Source: Stenotrophomonas lacuserhaii (lineage in GTDB: Bacteria; Pseudomonadota; Gammaproteobacteria; Xanthomonadales; Xanthomonadaceae). Taken from it: a stretch of 64,000 bases of DNA. This document shows, one piece after another, positions 1 to 9,379 of this stretch. The position numbers were made by a program, and so were the translations under genes. The notes under the pieces are model-generated. The model saw only the letters and a program-made list of their open reading frames with translations, was not told the DNA's origin and searched no databases. The stretch spans positions 173,622 through 237,621 of the forward strand of contig NZ_JACSQS010000002.1 in assembly GCF_014836545.1 (NCBI RefSeq). Reading direction: 5' to 3'. Numbering within the stretch: the first letter of the stretch is position 1; the number at the start of each line of letters is the position of its first letter.

Positions 1-384
1 GATGAAGGCATCGTTGCGCGAGTTCTTGACGAAGGCGCGCGGCAGCAGTTCGTGCAGCAGGTCGTCCTTCATGCGCTTGCGTTCGCGGCCGCCGGGACGA
101 CGCCCTTCGTTGGACTCGATTTCCTCCAGCTTGCGCTCCAGCAGGTCGTTGACCACCGCGCCCGGCAGGATCTTGTCTTCACCGCCGACGGTCAGCCACA
201 GATGCTCTTCGATGCGGTGAGAGAACTGTTCCTTCTCTTCGCGGCCGAACGGGGAAATGAAGCCACGCGAATTCATCTCAAGCGGGCCGACCGGCTTGAG
301 CAGGGCATTCGGCAACTGGGTGTCCACGTTGGAGAAATCGGTGGCGGTGGGGAAACGGAAGAAAGTCAGGTTGCGAAAGAACAT
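1..384 (-). CDS. rdgC: Recombination-associated protein RdgC (N-terminal part, cut by window edge)
   Basis: The first 128 codons of a gene that runs off the left edge. The protein begins MFFRNLTFFRFPT and contains the RdgC-typical stretches LLKPVGPLEMNSRGF and FSHRIEEHLWLTVGGEDKILP. RdgC is a nucleoid-associated, ring-forming DNA-binding protein that limits RecA loading; that role is family knowledge. The start codon is 12 bases downstream of the ttcA stop, so the two are probably co-transcribed. The C-terminal half is not in the window. Confidence 0.9.
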   Translation of the reverse strand, partial: MFFRNLTFFRFPTATDFSNVDTQLPNALLKPVGPLEMNSRGFISPFGREEKEQFSHRIEEHLWLTVGGEDKILPGAVVNDLLERKLEEIESNEGRRPGGRERKRMKDDLLHELLPRAFVKNSRNDAFI

Positions 385-396
385 GGAATTCCGGAT

Positions 397-1284
397 TCAG
401 GAGTGAAGGGCGCCGTGGCCATCGTCGGCCAACGGCGTCTCAGGAGGTGCGTCGCGGTGGCGACGCTCCAGGGAATGAAAATCAAACAGGTCCAGGTCCG
501 CCAGCTGCGACGGTTCCACGCTGGCCAGTGCACGGGCGATCTGGTCCACGCGCCCCGGATGGTCACTATCCCACTGCGCCAGCAGCTGGCCTATCTGGCG
601 ACGCTGCAGGTTGGGTTGGCTGCCACACAGCGTGCACGGGATGATCGGAAAGCGGCGTGCCTGCGCGTACTGCGCGATGTCCCGCTCGCGCACATAGGCC
701 AGCGGCCGGATCACCACGTGCTGGCCATCGTCACTGCGCAGCTTGGGCGGCATGCCGGACAGCTTGGCATGGTGGAACAGGTTCATCAGGAACGTCGCTG
801 CCATGTCATCGCGGTGGTGCCCCAGCGCGATCCGGGTGAAGCCATGGCGGGCGGCATGCTGGTACAGCGCGCCACGGCGCAGCCGGGAGCACAGTGAACA
901 CTGCGTGCGCCCTTCGGGAATCACCCGGCTGACCACCGAATAGGTGTCCTGTTCGATGATCTGGTATGCCACCCCCAGCCGCTCCAGGTACGCCGGCAGC
1001 ACATGCGCGGGAAACCCCGGCTGCTTCTGGTCCAGGTTCACCGCGACCAGCTCGAATGGAACCGGCGCCCTGCGCTGCAGCTGCAGCAGCATGTCCAGCA
1101 GGGTATAGCTGTCCTTGCCGCCGGACAGGCACACCATCACTTTGTCGCCCGCCCCGATCATGCCGTAATCGGCGATGGCCTGGCCGACCTGCCGACGCAG
1201 TGCGCGCGCCAGCACGTCCGCCTGTGCGCCGGCCTCGCGGGGCACGCGCGGCAACGGATCGGGCAGGGACAGGACGTCGGTCAT
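397..1284 (-). CDS. ttcA: tRNA 2-thiocytidine(32) synthetase TtcA
   Basis: A 295-residue enzyme that thiolates cytidine 32 of certain tRNAs, using ATP and an iron-sulfur cluster. The PP-loop SGGKDS is at about residues 54-59 in [20 protein letters not shown]. Two cysteine pairs follow, CSLC and CTLC, as in the TtcA family, where they hold the cluster. Length fits the family (about 300 residues). It lies 12 bases upstream of rdgC on the same strand. Cytoplasmic. Confidence 0.93.
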   Translation of the reverse strand: MTDVLSLPDPLPRVPREAGAQADVLARALRRQVGQAIADYGMIGAGDKVMVCLSGGKDSYTLLDMLLQLQRRAPVPFELVAVNLDQKQPGFPAHVLPAYLERLGVAYQIIEQDTYSVVSRVIPEGRTQCSLCSRLRRGALYQHAARHGFTRIALGHHRDDMAATFLMNLFHHAKLSGMPPKLRSDDGQHVVIRPLAYVRERDIAQYAQARRFPIIPCTLCGSQPNLQRRQIGQLLAQWDSDHPGRVDQIARALASVEPSQLADLDLFDFHSLERRHRDAPPETPLADDGHGALHS

Positions 1285-1362
1285 CCGCCCATTCTACCGG
1301 CTGGCATGCGCGCATCGGAGGCCTCCGGAGCGGCGGTTCTCCCGGTGGTCACCCGCGCTGTG

Positions 1363-1368
1363 TATGCT
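1363..1368 (+). promoter_or_regulatory. -10 box of a probable leaderless promoter
   Basis: TATGCT, followed by 6 bases and then the GTG start at 1375. The same spacing recurs before tdk, the cysteine dioxygenase gene and the membrane protein gene at 57038. No Shine-Dalgarno sequence is visible. Confidence 0.4.
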
Positions 1369-1374
1369 CGACGG

Positions 1375-1578
1375 GTGGACATCTACACTCCCGCAGAAAT
1401 CACCGAGCGCCTGCTCGCGCTGCGCGCCGACCACCGCGCGCTGGACGAACGCATCACGCGCATGGCGGCCAATGGCGAAGACGACCTGGAGTCCAAGCGG
1501 CTCAAGCGTCACCGGCTGCAGCTGAAAGACTGCATCACGCGGCTGGAAAGCCTGCAGATCCCCGACGAGCCGGCCTGA
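1375..1578 (+). CDS. YdcH-like small protein (DUF465)
   Basis: A 67-residue, highly charged, probably helical protein: ITERLLALRADHRALDERI followed by SKRLKRHRLQLKDCITRLES. The conserved K-x-x-R/K-L-x-L-K-D core matches DUF465 (YdcH), a small cytoplasmic family of unknown function. I chose the GTG at 1375 because a -10-like TATGCT (1363-1368) ends 6 bases before it, consistent with a leaderless message. An in-frame ATG at 1306 would add 23 residues that look non-coding, and it lies upstream of the putative promoter. Confidence 0.72.
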   Translation: MDIYTPAEITERLLALRADHRALDERITRMAANGEDDLESKRLKRHRLQLKDCITRLESLQIPDEPA

Positions 1579-1586
1579 GCCCTTCC

Positions 1587-1612
1587 GGTGGGTGGCGACC
1601 GTTGGTCTCCAC
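1587..1612. repeat. REP-like palindrome (GGTGGGTGGCGACC type)
   Basis: GGTGGGTGGCGACCGTTGGT, then CTCCAC. It is one of seven near-copies in the window (1587, 29200, 32918, 34186, 38826, 56915, 60361). It lies between the convergent ydcH-like gene and plsB and may act as a bidirectional transcription stop. Confidence 0.6.
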
Positions 1613-1623
1613 ACCCTGCCTGA

Positions 1624-4257
1624 TCAGTCCTGCGGCACGGTTTCTTCCGGCCGCGCCGCTTCCGGGCTCACCCGTTCAATGGTGTGGCGCAGCTCGCGGC
1701 CGAGGATGAACTTGGCATCCTTTGCCCAGCCGTCCAGGCGCTCGTCGAACAACAGGCGGCTGTTCTCGTCCGGCCAGACCAGCCGCAGTTCGCGCAGCTT
1801 CTGGATGAATCCACGGAACAGGGTCTTGTCGAAGAACTCCGGTGCCGCCGGCGCGTACAGCAGGCTCAGCCGCTGCGCGGCCTGCTGGCACAGGCTTTCC
1901 AGTTCCGCCGCACCCAGCGTGCCGGGACCATTCTTCACCAGCACTGAAATGGCGATGTAGTAACGCTCGAATGCCTGCTGCAGGGAGTGGCCGATCGCAC
2001 GCAGGCGGAACACCTCGTCGGTCTGGCCGGTATTGCGCGACAGCACGCCGCCCTCATCCTCGCCGACCTGCTGCAGCAGGCCCTCGCGGATGAACAGGTC
2101 GATGGTCTGTTCGATGCGCTGGCCGAACTCGTCTTCGGTCCACGGCAGGAACAGTTCGGCCTGCAGGAAGGGGTACACCGAACGCCCCAGCCGCACCAGG
2201 CCTGCCCGGCCCATGCGCCGGTTGTTCTGGAAACAGCACGCGACCCACGACGAAGCGGTGAACAGGTGCAGCACGTTGTTGCGGAAGTAGCTGAGCAGCA
2301 CGGCGGTGTCCCCGCTCACGCTCAGCACGTCGCCCAGCGGATGCTTGACCCGGGTCAGCACGTTGATTTCTTCGGCGTGGGCGATGATCCGCTCCGGCGA
2401 ATGCGGGGTGACCGTCACCCGGTCCGAGTACGGCATTTCCTCCAGCAGCGTCTTGCACAGCTGGATCTGCGCGATCAGGTCGGCCTCGCCCATGGCGTGT
2501 TTGGGCGTGGACAGCAGCGCCAACGCCAGCAGGTTGATCGGGTTGACGTCGGCGGCACCGTTGATGCGCACCTGGATCCGTTCGGCCAGGGTATCCACGG
2601 TAGTGGACAGCCATGCCGGCTTTTCATCCTCGGCCACCGCACGACCATCCCACTCAGGGGCCTTTTCGGCCAGCACGTCGTTGAGCGCGATCGGTTCGCC
2701 GAAGTTCACCACCACCTGGCCGAAGTTCTGCTTCAGCACCTTCGGGATGCCCCACAGCAGCGACCAGATCGATTCCTTTTCCTTGGGTCGGCCGGTCAGC
2801 TCGTCGAGGTAGCTGCTGCCTTCCATCAGTTTTTCGTAGCCGATGTAGATCGGCTGGAACAACACCGGCTTGCGCGGCTGGCGCAGGAATGCCTTGAGCG
2901 TCATCGAGATCATGCCGCCCTTGGGCTGCAGCAGGCGACCAGTACGCGAGCGGCCGCCTTCGACGAAATATTCGATGGAATAGCCGCCGGCGACGAGCTG
3001 GGCGACGTATTCGCTCAGCACCGCCGAATACAGCGCGTTGCCGCGGATCGAGCGGCGGATGAAGAACGCGCCGCCCTTGCGCAGCAACGTGCCGACCACC
3101 GGCAGGTTGAGGTTGATGCCGGCCACGATGTGCGGCGGCACGATGCCGCGGTCGTACAACAGGTAGGACAGCAGCAGGTAGTCCATGTGGCTGCGGTGGC
3201 TGGGCACGTACACCACCTCGTGGCCGGGCGCGGCCGCCTTGAACTTGTCAAGGTGGTGGACCAGCACGCCGGCGTAGATGCGGTTCCACACGTGGCTCAG
3301 CATGAAGCTGGCCGAACGCACCACCGGACTGGAGTAATCGGCGGCGATTTCCCACGCGTAGGCGTGCGCCTTCTTCCACGCGTCGGCCGGCTTGCTGTTG
3401 TCGCGGCGGGCCTGGGCGGCAATCGCTTCACGCACCGGCTCGGCCTGCAGCACCTGGTCCACCAGCAGGCGGCGGGTGGACAGGTCAGGACCGATCACCG
3501 ATTCGCGGATGCGGCGGAAATGCGTGCGCAGCACACGCTGCAGCTTGCGCACCGTGCGTTCCGGGTCCAGCCCTTCATCCACCGTGGCCCGCAGCGAGAT
3601 CGGCGGGGCGAAGCGCACGATGGTGCTGCGACCGTTCAGCAGCACCGCCAGCAGTCGGCGGAAGCGTCCGACCAGCGCCCAGTTTTCAGAGAACAGCACG
3701 GCAAACCAGCCGCTCTGCTTGTCCGGCGCGCGGCCGACGAAGATCGACACCGGCACCAGGTGCACGTCCAGTTCGTCGCGTGACCGGTGCGCCTGCAGCA
3801 CCTTGGCCAGCGAATCGGAGTGGGTCTTGGCGCCGCGCTGTTCGGGGATGATGGAATTGCTCGAACTGCGCCGTGACAGGGCCACGTAGGCGCGCTTGCG
3901 GCCGGTGGGGTCACCGGGCAGGGGCACCAGCGGCGAGGGCAGTCCGGCCTGGCGGCAGGCCTTGTCCAGGATCAGCGCATTGGACAGACCGTAGTCCTCC
4001 AGCACGTAGACCACCGGGCGGCCGTCGTTGTACTGGCCGGGGTCCTGCGGTTCGATGTCCAGCGACAGCCAGGGCTCGAACAGACGACCCAGCAGCCGCG
4101 CCCACCACGGACGCCGGCCGGCGGCAGCGCGCGCGGCAACATGCGCCGGCACCGGGCCGTCGATCGTCATCGGGGACACCTGCGCCGGATCGGCAGGGGT
4201 CTGCTCAGGTTGTTCGCCGGGGAACGGCAGCGGATTCTGTTTCGACATCGGCATCAT
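1624..4257 (-). CDS. plsB: Glycerol-3-phosphate 1-O-acyltransferase PlsB
   Basis: An 877-residue inner-membrane enzyme that acylates sn-glycerol 3-phosphate at position 1, the first step of phospholipid synthesis. The acyltransferase signature HRSHMD (HX4D) is in VPSHRSHMDYLLLSYLL, followed by FFIRRSIRGNALY and FVEGGRSRTGR, the blocks that bind glycerol 3-phosphate. Length is slightly above E. coli PlsB (about 807). The start ATG overlaps the TAA stop of the upstream lipoprotein gene (TAATG), so translation is probably coupled. The start MMPMSKQ has further ATGs at codons 2 and 4. Confidence 0.94.
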   Translation of the reverse strand: MMPMSKQNPLPFPGEQPEQTPADPAQVSPMTIDGPVPAHVAARAAAGRRPWWARLLGRLFEPWLSLDIEPQDPGQYNDGRPVVYVLEDYGLSNALILDKACRQAGLPSPLVPLPGDPTGRKRAYVALSRRSSSNSIIPEQRGAKTHSDSLAKVLQAHRSRDELDVHLVPVSIFVGRAPDKQSGWFAVLFSENWALVGRFRRLLAVLLNGRSTIVRFAPPISLRATVDEGLDPERTVRKLQRVLRTHFRRIRESVIGPDLSTRRLLVDQVLQAEPVREAIAAQARRDNSKPADAWKKAHAYAWEIAADYSSPVVRSASFMLSHVWNRIYAGVLVHHLDKFKAAAPGHEVVYVPSHRSHMDYLLLSYLLYDRGIVPPHIVAGINLNLPVVGTLLRKGGAFFIRRSIRGNALYSAVLSEYVAQLVAGGYSIEYFVEGGRSRTGRLLQPKGGMISMTLKAFLRQPRKPVLFQPIYIGYEKLMEGSSYLDELTGRPKEKESIWSLLWGIPKVLKQNFGQVVVNFGEPIALNDVLAEKAPEWDGRAVAEDEKPAWLSTTVDTLAERIQVRINGAADVNPINLLALALLSTPKHAMGEADLIAQIQLCKTLLEEMPYSDRVTVTPHSPERIIAHAEEINVLTRVKHPLGDVLSVSGDTAVLLSYFRNNVLHLFTASSWVACCFQNNRRMGRAGLVRLGRSVYPFLQAELFLPWTEDEFGQRIEQTIDLFIREGLLQQVGEDEGGVLSRNTGQTDEVFRLRAIGHSLQQAFERYYIAISVLVKNGPGTLGAAELESLCQQAAQRLSLLYAPAAPEFFDKTLFRGFIQKLRELRLVWPDENSRLLFDERLDGWAKDAKFILGRELRHTIERVSPEAARPEETVPQD

Positions 4258-5225
4258 TATGGCGTAGCCGCCGGCTTTTCATCGCCCCCGGTCTCAACAG
4301 GAAGTGCGATGGGCGCGGCGGATTCAGCTTCCACGGCCGCCTGCGCCGTGCGCGCGTTGCGCAACAGCGCGTCGGTATCGGCCAGCGTACGCGTGAGGTA
4401 CCAGTGCCCCTCGCGGCGCGTCAACGGAATCTGCAGGGTAATCATCTCTCCTGCCAACGGATACTGCAGGCGTACCAGGGCGTTGTCGCCCTGCCGGGAA
4501 AGTACCTCGCCGGCAATCCCGCGCATCGATGCGTCCAGATCAAGCCCATAGCTGGCCAGCACCGATTTCAACGTGGCGATGAACGGTCCCAGCCGCTCCA
4601 GGCTGGCCGCCATTCCGGCCTGCTGCAGCTGCGCATCGTCGGTGAAGCCGGTCGCGCTGGCGGCCTTGGTGAGCGCGGCGATGCTCGCCCGTGCCCGTGC
4701 CCGGTCGCTTATCGGCGCATCGGCCGCCCACGCCGCCAGCGTCTGCACCACCTGCACGTAGTGCGCCTGCTGGCTGGCGGTGAAGCTGGTTTCATGGCGC
4801 AGGTACTGCACGCCGAACAAGCCCATGGACTGCGCGGCCTGGCGCACGGCGGCCGTCTGCCCGGCCAGTTGCTGGTCGAAGCTGCGCTGCAGGCGCTGGC
4901 TGCCATCATCGGCGGCAAGGGCCTGCAACATCGGCAGCAGCTGGTCGTGCAGCGGCAGTTCGGTCAGCGGCCAGCGGCTGTGGCCCTGGCTCCACGCCTG
5001 GTCCAGTGCCGTGTACTGCGCCGGTGGTACCGACAACCTGGCATAGGCCACCAGGTCGTTGTCGGCAATCGCACGCGCCATCGCCTGCACCGCCGCGACG
5101 GGTTCGGCGGGCGGCAGGGCGGCATCGACCGCATCGCGCTGGCAGGCGGCCATCGCCAACAGCAGCATGGCAGCGCAAGCCCACCTACCCGCATGGCGCA
5201 GCGCGCGCCGTTTCGTCTTCGACAT
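4257..5225 (-). CDS. Hypothetical lipoprotein upstream of plsB
   Basis: A 322-residue protein with a lipoprotein signal: basic MSKTKRRALRH, a hydrophobic core, then lipobox AMAAC with Cys at about residue 28. The mature part is alpha-helical in appearance and Ala/Gln-rich. A C-terminal block (EGHWYLTRTLADTD) resembles the stress-related envelope lipoproteins common in xanthomonads, but I recognise no named family. It overlaps plsB by one base (TAATG), which suggests a joint envelope role. Function unknown. Confidence 0.8.
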   Translation of the reverse strand: MSKTKRRALRHAGRWACAAMLLLAMAACQRDAVDAALPPAEPVAAVQAMARAIADNDLVAYARLSVPPAQYTALDQAWSQGHSRWPLTELPLHDQLLPMLQALAADDGSQRLQRSFDQQLAGQTAAVRQAAQSMGLFGVQYLRHETSFTASQQAHYVQVVQTLAAWAADAPISDRARARASIAALTKAASATGFTDDAQLQQAGMAASLERLGPFIATLKSVLASYGLDLDASMRGIAGEVLSRQGDNALVRLQYPLAGEMITLQIPLTRREGHWYLTRTLADTDALLRNARTAQAAVEAESAAPIALPVETGGDEKPAATP

Positions 5226-5495
5226 GATGGTTCGGACTCCCCAGACCGGCCTGCATCTTGAACGGTGTTGCCTGTCAGCAGCAAGACAGTGCCGGTTTCA
5301 TGCCCCCGGCCGCGGCCACGGCATTGAAACATACTCGCTGCCGGCTGCGGGTGGCCGCTCCGCGTTCCGACCTGGGACGGATGGCAGCGTAGGGCAATGT
5401 CGTTGCACCCGCTCGCTGTGACAGTGCGCAAGGAATATCCGGCCGGGCTGGTTGCCCACTGGTGTTCGGCAATCCGCCGGATCCGAAGAACGCAT

Positions 5496-6311
5496 ATGAA
5501 CCGCTACCCTGCTTTTGTCCTCGCCAGCCTGCTCAGCCTGCCCGCGCTGGCCTTTCCGCCATCGCAACCTGACCAGGCCAGGCCGAACATCGTCGGCGGG
5601 ACGGACGTGGCCGACGGCGATCATCCGTTTCTGGTCAGCATCCAGCTGGTTACGCGTGGAAGCACGCCGCTGGCCCGTCACTGGTGTGGCGGTACGCTCA
5701 TCTCGCCCTCGTGGGTACTGACTGCCGCACACTGCGTGGCAGGCATGCAGGCCGCCCAACTGCGCGCGCGCAGCGGAGAGACCGACCTCACCGCTGGCAC
5801 CGGGACGGACCATCATGTCGCCGCCATCCACCTGCATCCCGCCTACGCCGGCACGCGCAAGAGCGATGTCGCGCTGCTGCGCCTGGCAGCGCCGGTGCCG
5901 GACGCGCCGATCATCGGCCTGCTCGGCCAGGAAGGCGTCGGCTTCGAAGTAGCGGGGCGGCTGCTGACGGTGGCCGGTTGGGGCGATCTGTCCTGGTTCG
6001 GTGGCAGCCCGACGCGCATGCAGCAGGTCGACGTGCCTTTCATCAGTACCCCCGATTGCTCAGCCCTGTACGCTGGCCGTGCGACGGTAGATGCCTCCAC
6101 CGAGATCTGTGCCAGCGAAGCCGGCCGCGATTCCTGCCAGGGTGATTCCGGCGGTCCGCTGTTCACCCGCGCCGCCGCCGGGGGCTGGGTCCAGCTGGGT
6201 GTGGTGAGCTGGGGTATCGGATGCGCTTCCGGCGACTCACCGGGCGTCTACGCGCGCCTGGCAGGCCCAGGCATTGACAGCTTCATCCAATCGGTCTGGA
6301 CGGGCGACTGA
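5496..6311 (+). CDS. Secreted trypsin-like serine protease (S1 family)
   Basis: A 271-residue exported endopeptidase. A signal peptide (MNRYPAFVLASLLSLPALA) and short pro-region precede IVGG, the usual activated N-terminus. The catalytic triad is visible: His in LTAAHC, Asp in SDVALLRL, Ser in DSCQGDSGGP. The Asp six residues before the catalytic Ser, with glycines in SWGIGC and SGDSPGVY, predicts cleavage after Arg/Lys. The start at 5496 begins the signal peptide; the 33 residues encoded upstream look untranslated. It stands alone and is convergent with pyrF. Confidence 0.9.
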   Translation: MNRYPAFVLASLLSLPALAFPPSQPDQARPNIVGGTDVADGDHPFLVSIQLVTRGSTPLARHWCGGTLISPSWVLTAAHCVAGMQAAQLRARSGETDLTAGTGTDHHVAAIHLHPAYAGTRKSDVALLRLAAPVPDAPIIGLLGQEGVGFEVAGRLLTVAGWGDLSWFGGSPTRMQQVDVPFISTPDCSALYAGRATVDASTEICASEAGRDSCQGDSGGPLFTRAAAGGWVQLGVVSWGIGCASGDSPGVYARLAGPGIDSFIQSVWTGD

Positions 6312-6322
6312 CGCTCCACCAG

Positions 6323-6351
6323 GGGTTCGGTGGGGGAAATCCACCGAACCC
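6323..6351. terminator. Hairpin between convergent protease and pyrF genes
   Basis: An 11-base perfect inverted repeat, GGGTTCGGTGG / CCACCGAACCC, with a 7-base loop. There is no T run on either side. Placed between two convergent stops, it probably serves both directions. Confidence 0.6.
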
Positions 6352-6359
6352 GCAGTGCC

Positions 6360-7082
6360 TCACCTGCGCAGGGCCATCGCGATTTCCTGCTGGATGGCCC
6401 GCGCCGCTGCCGCAGGATCGCTGGCCAGCCGGATCGGTCGCCCGACCACGATGGCATCGGCGCCGTCGGCGAACGCCTCGGCAACACCGACCGTGCGCTT
6501 CTGGTCATCGCCCACCGGGCCGCCAGGACGGATGCCGGGACAGACAATGGAGAAACCGGCGCCGGTGGCGGTACGAATCGGCGCCGCTTCCTGACCGGAG
6601 GCGATCACCCCGTCGATACCGGCCGCCTTCGCCGCCAGCGCGCGTTCCACGACAACATCCACCGGTTCGCGGTCGATGCCCATCCGGGCCAGGTCTTCGC
6701 GCCCCATCGAGGTCAACACCGTGACCGCCAGCAGGCGCATGTCGCCGCCAGCCACGGCCGCACAGGCCTCCATCATCGCCGGGTGCCAGCCATGGATCGT
6801 GCAGTAGCTCACCGGCCATTGCGTCAAGCGCTTGATGACCGCCGCGGCGGTGGCCGGGATGTCGAAGAATTTCAGGTCGACGAACACCCGCTTGTCGCGG
6901 CGCGCCAGCTCCTCCAGCACCTGGAAATACTCACCCGATGCCAGCAGCTCCATGCCGATCTTGTAGAAGCCGACGCTGTCGCCCAGGCGATCCACCCACG
7001 CCAGCGCCTGCGCGCGGTCGGGCACGTCCAGCGCGAAGATCAGGCGCTCGTCATCGTCCAGTGGCAGCGGTCCGCGGCTCAT
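6360..7082 (-). CDS. pyrF: Orotidine 5'-phosphate decarboxylase PyrF
   Basis: A 240-residue cytoplasmic enzyme converting OMP to UMP, the last step of pyrimidine synthesis. The catalytic D-x-K-x-x-D is in [16 protein letters not shown], and the phosphate-binding end contains PGIRPGG and VVGRPI. I start at the ATG at 7082 ([19 protein letters not shown]), which overlaps the upstream phosphatase stop as ATGA; family alignment supports this. The coupled phosphatase could supply nucleosides from nucleotides. Confidence 0.94.
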   Translation of the reverse strand: MSRGPLPLDDDERLIFALDVPDRAQALAWVDRLGDSVGFYKIGMELLASGEYFQVLEELARRDKRVFVDLKFFDIPATAAAVIKRLTQWPVSYCTIHGWHPAMMEACAAVAGGDMRLLAVTVLTSMGREDLARMGIDREPVDVVVERALAAKAAGIDGVIASGQEAAPIRTATGAGFSIVCPGIRPGGPVGDDQKRTVGVAEAFADGADAIVVGRPIRLASDPAAAARAIQQEIAMALRR

Positions 7083-8011
7083 GGCGCATAGTCCAGCGCG
7101 GCACGCTTTGCATCGTGGCGGGCCTGGCGCGGCTGGCTGAAATCGTTGTTGAACTGCGCCGGCTCGAAGCCGCCGTAGGTCGGGTTCGGCAACATCCACC
7201 AGCGCTCGCCGAACCAGTCGTGGTATTGCTGCAGCAGGGCATCGCGCCCTTCGTTGGTGTTGGCGGTGACTTCGACGAAATCGCCGAGCTGGTCACCGAA
7301 CTGCATCAGCACCCGGTACTGCTGTCCGGCCAGGCGGCGGCGGCAGTTCTTTTCACTGCCGGCCTGCTCACAGCCCTCCACCACGGTCCCCAGGCCGAGG
7401 AACACGCTGTCGTCGGCAACCGGCAGGCCTTCGGCACGCAGGTTGGCCAGGGTGGCCTCCTTCAGGTGCACGGCGCGGTTGGAGATGTACAGCAGGGTGA
7501 CGCCTTTCTCATTGGCCGCCCTGGCGAAATCAACGACGCCGGGAATCGCCTTGGCCTTCTTCTCCGCCACCCACTGGTCCCAGGTCATCTCGTCGTATTC
7601 CTTGCCATCGCGCACCAGGCGCGCCTGATAGGGCGAGTTGTCCAGCACGGTCTCATCCAGGTCCAGCACCACCGCCGGCTTCAGGCCCTTGGCATCGTTG
7701 CCGCGCTCATCCGGCACCAGGGCATCCCAGTGGGACTCCTTCAGCGCCGCATCCAGGCGGTCGGCTGCGGCACGGTAAGTCTGCTCGGTGATAGCCCGGT
7801 ATTCCTGCGCCCGCTGCATCCATAGCACCGCGTTCAGGTTGTCGTTGGCACTGCTGTCCGTTGCCGGGGCCGCACCCGCTGGTGCGGCGGCAGCGCCTTC
7901 GGCCGCGACAGGCGGGGCGTCGACGCGCTTGCACGCGGACAGGCCGATCATCGCGATGGCGAGCAGGGACAGGGAAAGGGGGGCGATACGACGACGCATT
8001 GGCTTCACCAT
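7079..8011 (-). CDS. HAD acid phosphatase / 5'-nucleotidase lipoprotein, e(P4) family
   Basis: A 310-residue lipoprotein with a signal peptide ending in lipobox GLSAC (Cys near residue 26), then an Ala/Pro-rich linker. The HAD nucleophile motif is [12 protein letters not shown] near residue 115, with ISNRAVHLK and a C-terminal W-F-G-x-R-W block, as in Haemophilus e(P4). The family removes phosphate from 5'-nucleotides and related esters at the outer membrane. Its stop overlaps the pyrF start (ATGA), so nucleotide scavenging and UMP synthesis are co-expressed. Confidence 0.88.
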   Translation of the reverse strand: MVKPMRRRIAPLSLSLLAIAMIGLSACKRVDAPPVAAEGAAAAPAGAAPATDSSANDNLNAVLWMQRAQEYRAITEQTYRAAADRLDAALKESHWDALVPDERGNDAKGLKPAVVLDLDETVLDNSPYQARLVRDGKEYDEMTWDQWVAEKKAKAIPGVVDFARAANEKGVTLLYISNRAVHLKEATLANLRAEGLPVADDSVFLGLGTVVEGCEQAGSEKNCRRRLAGQQYRVLMQFGDQLGDFVEVTANTNEGRDALLQQYHDWFGERWWMLPNPTYGGFEPAQFNNDFSQPRQARHDAKRAALDYAP

Positions 8012-8098
8012 GTTCAGATCCCCGCCATTTTAACGGCAAACATGACAGGGGCAGCGGCTATGCTTGATGGCTGTTCCATCGACCCAGCGGAGCCCGCC

Positions 8099-8758
8099 AT
8101 GACCGACACCCCCGACACCCCTGCCCGCCCGCTGCTGGATGCCACCCAGGCACGCCTGCTGGGGTGCCTGGTGGAAAAGGAAGCCACCACGCCGGACACC
8201 TATCCGCTGACGGTGAACGCGGCCCAGTCGGCGGCCAACCAGAAGACCGCGCGCGATCCGCTGATGAATCTGGATGCCGGCAATGTGCAGCACGCGCTGC
8301 GCCAGCTGGAAAGCATGGGCCTGGCGCGCCAGCATTTCTCCTCGCGTGCCGACCGCTATGAACATCGCCTGCAGGCGGCCCTGGATCTGACCCGCCAGCA
8401 GACCGTGGTGCTGGCGCTGCTGCTGCTGCGGGGTCCACAGACGTTGGCCGAGCTGATGACGCGCGCCGAACGGCTGCATCGCTTCGGCAATGCCGACGAG
8501 GTACGCCACGCGATCGAACGCCTGCAGCAGCGCGAGCTGCTGGTGGCGCTGCCGCGCGCCAGTGGCCAGCGCGAAGACCGCTACATGCACCTGTTGTGTG
8601 GCGAAGTCGATGGTGCGGCGCTGGCGGCGACGTTCGCCGCGTCGGGTTCGGCATCCACTGGCTCGGGCGGCCACGATCCAGCGCTGGCCGAACGGGTGGC
8701 GCAGCTGGAAACCGCAGTTGCCGAGCTGCGCGCCGAGCTGGAAGCGCTGCGCGGCTGA
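8099..8758 (+). CDS. YceH family protein (DUF480)
   Basis: A 219-residue cytoplasmic protein with two winged-helix-like repeats, typical of DUF480/YceH. Recognisable blocks are [19 protein letters not shown] near the N-terminus and [10 protein letters not shown]-terminal coiled coil ([19 protein letters not shown]) follows a Gly/Ser linker. Function is unknown. The start at 8099 has GGAG upstream (8090-8093). A -10-like TATGCT at 8059 makes the more upstream in-frame ATG at 8042 unlikely. Confidence 0.87.
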   Translation: MTDTPDTPARPLLDATQARLLGCLVEKEATTPDTYPLTVNAAQSAANQKTARDPLMNLDAGNVQHALRQLESMGLARQHFSSRADRYEHRLQAALDLTRQQTVVLALLLLRGPQTLAELMTRAERLHRFGNADEVRHAIERLQQRELLVALPRASGQREDRYMHLLCGEVDGAALAATFAASGSASTGSGGHDPALAERVAQLETAVAELRAELEALRG

Positions 8759-8765
8759 ATCGAGG

Positions 8766-8791
8766 GTTGCCGGCCAGCAGCCGGCACTACC
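8766..8791. repeat. SMAG/REP-like palindrome after yceH
   Basis: TGCCGGC-CAGCA-GCCGGCA followed by CTAC. It lies between convergent yceH and the GNAT gene and could also act as a terminator. Confidence 0.55.
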
Positions 8792-8804
8792 GTGCGGGGC
8801 GCGA

Positions 8805-9332
8805 TCAGCGGGCGACGTCGGCCGCGCCCGGCGTGGCGAACAGGGTCACCCATTGCTCGCTGCCGGGCAGCTGAATCGGGCCGCGCTGCTGCATCCCCAG
8901 CCGGCGCAGGATCGCCGCGGAGGCCAGGTTGTCCGGGCTGATGATGCCGTACAGGTCCTGCAGGCCCAGCGTGCCGCGTGCATGGGCGAACACCGCCTGC
9001 GCCGCCTCGCTGGCATACCCTTGGCCTGCATGCTCGCCCAGTACCGCGTAACCGACATCCGGCCCCGGCAGGCCGTCGCGGCGCACCAGGCCGGCATTGC
9101 CCAGCCAGGCCCCATCGGACAGGCGCTCGATCGCATACATGCCGAAGCCGTTCAGCGCGTAGCTGTGCAGCACGCGCAGCGCGATGTACTCGCGGGCCTG
9201 CTCCTCGCTGCGCACGGCGCGATCGCCGATGAAGCGCACGAAACCAGGATCATTGAGCAGGGCCAGCATGCAGCCGGCATCGCGCTCGGGCTCGATGGGC
9301 CGCAGGCGCAGCCGGTCGGTTTCAATCTGCAC
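8805..9332 (-). CDS. GNAT family N-acetyltransferase (RimJ/RimL-like)
   Basis: A 175-residue acetyl-CoA-dependent acyltransferase. It opens with ETDRLRLRPIEPERD, typical of the RimJ/RimL branch. Its acetyl-CoA-binding motif A is DVGYAVLGEHAGQGYASEA, followed by ASAAILRRLGM. The acceptor cannot be predicted. It lies 47 bases downstream of rep on the same strand and may be read from the same message. Confidence 0.85.
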   Translation of the reverse strand: MQIETDRLRLRPIEPERDAGCMLALLNDPGFVRFIGDRAVRSEEQAREYIALRVLHSYALNGFGMYAIERLSDGAWLGNAGLVRRDGLPGPDVGYAVLGEHAGQGYASEAAQAVFAHARGTLGLQDLYGIISPDNLASAAILRRLGMQQRGPIQLPGSEQWVTLFATPGAADVAR

Positions 9333-9379
9333 TGCCGTTCCCGTCGCCGTCGTGGTGGCCGATTGTGCGCACTGCGCGC

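Noticed and set aside
1987..3783. A 598-codon open frame opposite plsB
   Set aside because: plsB shows all conserved blocks; the opposite frame shows none.
6323..6351. Possible riboswitch or attenuator at pyrF
   Set aside because: The hairpin lies after both genes, not before pyrF, so it is better read as a terminator.
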